Shown one piece after another: positions 6,780 through 8,040 of a stretch of 8,040 bases of DNA; the stretch's first letter is position 1; every line of letters starts with the position of its first letter. The stretch spans positions 1-8,040 of the forward strand of contig JALRDC010000160.1 of NCBI GenBank assembly GCA_023262245.1, in the 5' to 3' direction. The notes below the pieces were generated by a model that was given only the letters and a program-made list of their open reading frames with translations, was not told the origin of the DNA and did not search any database. Origin of the DNA: Flavobacteriaceae bacterium. Lineage in GTDB: Bacteria > Bacteroidota > Bacteroidia > Flavobacteriales > Flavobacteriaceae. The position numbers were made by a program, and so were the translations under genes.

Positions 6780-7376
6780 ATGAAAAAAACTAGAATTAAA
6801 ACCATCTTTTTAGTACAGTTTGTGCTACTTCTATTTTTTGCATGCAAAAAAGAACAAAAAGAGGAAGAATTAATTGAAAACATAGAGGCAGAGGTTATTG
6901 TAGACCCCTTCTATGCAGTTTTAACTGAAGATAGCAGCCTGGAAGACTATTGGAGTTTATTTGTTGAAGATGCCATACGTTCAGGAAAAGTAGATCCGAG
7001 TATGGGGAAAAGTGTCACTATTTTTTTTGGAAACGAACCTGATTTTGCATCTGGTGTAACTGCAGACCATGCCGGGAGAGCGTATAATATTTGTGATGAT
7101 GAAACCATAAGTTTTGAAATCATCAAATCTTTTTGGGAAGATTATACCATAGTGCAAAGACTGTATACTTTTTATCATGAGGCGGGGCATGCGCGATATA
7201 AGTATCGCCATCCTTGTGAAGCAAATGAATGTACCTCCCTACCTAAAGACATTCCCATTATGTGGCGATCAGTATTACCGGGGAATACCCCTTTAGAAGA
7301 ATTTGTTAGAGATAAGAATAATTTTTTTAAAAGAAATTGGGAAGGGATACGATACTTTAACTGTTCCGGGAACTAA
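6780..7376 (+). CDS. Small lipoprotein with HExxH zinc metallopeptidase signature
   Basis: I do not recognise a named gene. The 198-residue product starts with a lipoprotein signal peptide (1-21) and Cys22, followed by a strongly charged Lys/Glu segment (23-38). Residues 109-137 form the pattern typical of zincins: a strand (ETISFEI), a helix, then YHEAGH with His133, Glu134 and His137. His144, seven residues after His137, could be a third ligand, and IPIM (158-161) could be a Met-turn; this spacing recalls small putative metallopeptidases of Bacteroidota. Cys105, Cys146, Cys151 and Cys195 may form disulphides. The frame is open upstream to a TTG at 6696, but the ATG at 6780 gives a proper signal peptide and is preferred. 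It lies 104 bases after the chitinase with no clear terminator between, and 17 bases before the next gene. Peptidase activity is inferred only from the motif. Confidence 0.75.
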   Translation: MKKTRIKTIFLVQFVLLLFFACKKEQKEEELIENIEAEVIVDPFYAVLTEDSSLEDYWSLFVEDAIRSGKVDPSMGKSVTIFFGNEPDFASGVTADHAGRAYNICDDETISFEIIKSFWEDYTIVQRLYTFYHEAGHARYKYRHPCEANECTSLPKDIPIMWRSVLPGNTPLEEFVRDKNNFFKRNWEGIRYFNCSGN

Positions 7377-7393
7377 ATTAATTTAACACAGAT

Positions 7394-7843
7394 ATGTTAA
7401 GCGTAAAAAAGGAATTTGAAAAATTGGTTCTTTGTTGGTTAGCTACAGCTTCAAAAGAGGGCTTGCCCAATGTATCCCCAAAAGAATTGTTTATTTGTCC
7501 CAACTCCAATGAAATTTGGATTGCCAACATTGCCTCACCCCAAAGTATTCGGAACATACGAGAAAACCCGTACGTTTGTATTAGTGGGATTGATATATGG
7601 ACTCAAAAAGGGTTACAATGCAAAGGAAAAGCTGAAATTTTTGAACCCCAATCCAAAAATTTTTCAAAAATGGAACCTTTCTTTCAGGAGATAAATCCAG
7701 ACCAGTACCGAATTTTACAGATCATTAAAATTCAAATAGAAAGTAGCAGAGAAATTGTTGCTCCTTCTTATGTATTCAATCCAAAAACATCAGAAGCTTC
7801 TCAAATTAGAGCATCAAAACAACGTTATAAAATAGATACGTAA
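7394..7843 (+). CDS. Pyridoxamine 5'-phosphate oxidase-like FMN split-barrel protein
   Basis: The 149 residues match the PNPOx-like split-barrel superfamily of small flavin-binding proteins. Visible family marks are the first strands CWLATASKEGLPNVSP (14-29), the segment ASPQSIRNIRENPYVCIS (47-64), where the Arg/Asn helix normally contacts the FMN phosphate, the strand GLQCKGKAEIF (73-83), and SREIVAPSYVF (118-128). It is shorter than genuine PdxH and lacks that enzyme's C-terminal substrate-binding region, so vitamin B6 synthesis should not be assumed; related proteins are often flavin or F420 reductases of unknown substrate. No signal peptide, so cytoplasmic. It follows the metallopeptidase-like gene by only 17 bases and is probably co-transcribed with it, though the two have no obvious functional link. 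Confidence 0.82.
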   Translation: MLSVKKEFEKLVLCWLATASKEGLPNVSPKELFICPNSNEIWIANIASPQSIRNIRENPYVCISGIDIWTQKGLQCKGKAEIFEPQSKNFSKMEPFFQEINPDQYRILQIIKIQIESSREIVAPSYVFNPKTSEASQIRASKQRYKIDT

Positions 7844-7876
7844 TAAGGGAGTTCGTAATAATTTTAATTACTCATT

Positions 7877-8040
7877 ATGATGTTAAGTAAGCTCGATCCA
7901 TTAACCCTAATTTTAGCTTTTAATGGATTAATATTTTATATTTTGGGATGGATTCAAGCACTATTTCCGCCCAAAAAAATTAATGCTCTTTATGGATATC
8001 GCACTAAGAAATCCATGAGAAATATTGCAACCTGGAAGTT
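7877..8040 (+). CDS. SdpI-family membrane protein, 5' part only (cut by window end)
   Basis: An open frame starts with two consecutive ATG codons (7877 and 7880) and runs 54 codons to the window edge without a stop. It encodes one hydrophobic segment (about residues 9-28, LTLILAFNGLIFYILGWIQA) and then INALYGYRTKKSMRN (36-50) and ATW, the characteristic YGYRT..SM...W motif of the SdpI family (after Bacillus SdpI, immunity protein to the SdpC toxin). Most family members outside Bacillus are small multi-pass membrane proteins with no known role, so immunity is not claimed. It lies 33 bases after the PNPOx-like gene in the same direction. Either ATG could be the start. Confidence 0.78.
   Translation, partial: MMLSKLDPLTLILAFNGLIFYILGWIQALFPPKKINALYGYRTKKSMRNIATWK

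Noticed and set aside
7363..7384. Inverted repeats GTTCC-G-GGAAC and AAATTAATTT around the stop of the metallopeptidase-like gene
   Set aside because: The loop is too small for a stable hairpin, the second is a plain AT palindrome, and no T tract follows.
7470..7694. 74-codon + strand frame within the PNPOx-like gene
   Set aside because: Out-of-frame shadow of a recognised protein, with no motif of its own.
7855..7871. GTAAT/ATTAC inverted repeat between the PNPOx-like gene and the SdpI-family gene
   Set aside because: AT-only pairing apart from one base pair and no T run; not a credible terminator.

Overview
The window looks like chromosome from a member of the Bacteroidota, most probably class Flavobacteriia. 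Four things point there: an atpB-E-F-H-A-G operon with no atpD or atpC behind it; a subunit a with a signal peptide and a long exported N-terminal domain; promoter -7 elements of the form TAnnTTTG with A/T-rich leaders and no Shine-Dalgarno sites; and lipoproteins with acidic/lysine-rich residues right after the lipid-bearing cysteine. Base composition is AT-rich and even throughout, and nothing suggests a mobile element, CRISPR array, tRNA or rRNA. All genes are on the + strand.

Region 1 (1-5080) is one tightly packed transcription unit for the F-type ATP synthase. A promoter-like element (about 78-111) precedes atpB (membrane subunit a), atpE (c-ring), atpF (b stalk), atpH (delta/OSCP), atpA (alpha) and atpG (gamma). 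It ends at a strong intrinsic terminator (5059-5080). Gaps within the unit are 0-54 bases. A short GC-rich hairpin with a T tract lies between atpE and atpF and may adjust expression of the two parts. The catalytic beta and the epsilon subunits must be encoded elsewhere. Diagnostic residues are intact: Arg298, His307 and Glu340 of subunit a, Glu53 of c, and the P-loop and arginine finger of alpha.

Region 2 (5081-8040) is an accessory set read in the same direction. A -7-like octamer identical to the one before atpB touches the terminator T tract. It is followed by a predicted surface lipoprotein chitinase (GH18 plus a C-terminal chitin-binding module), a small lipoprotein with an HExxH zinc-protease signature, a PNPOx-like FMN split-barrel protein, and the first 54 codons of an SdpI-family membrane protein cut by the window end. 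No clear terminator separates these four, so they could be partly co-transcribed, but no common pathway is evident. The two lipoproteins would suit an outer-membrane polymer-degrading role; this is inference.

Most of the window is ordinary. The items most worth a second look are the poorly characterised HExxH lipoprotein, the exported domain of subunit a, the atpE-atpF hairpin, and the altered catalytic motif and Cys-rich tail of the chitinase. I found no convincing evidence of a wholly new biological system.
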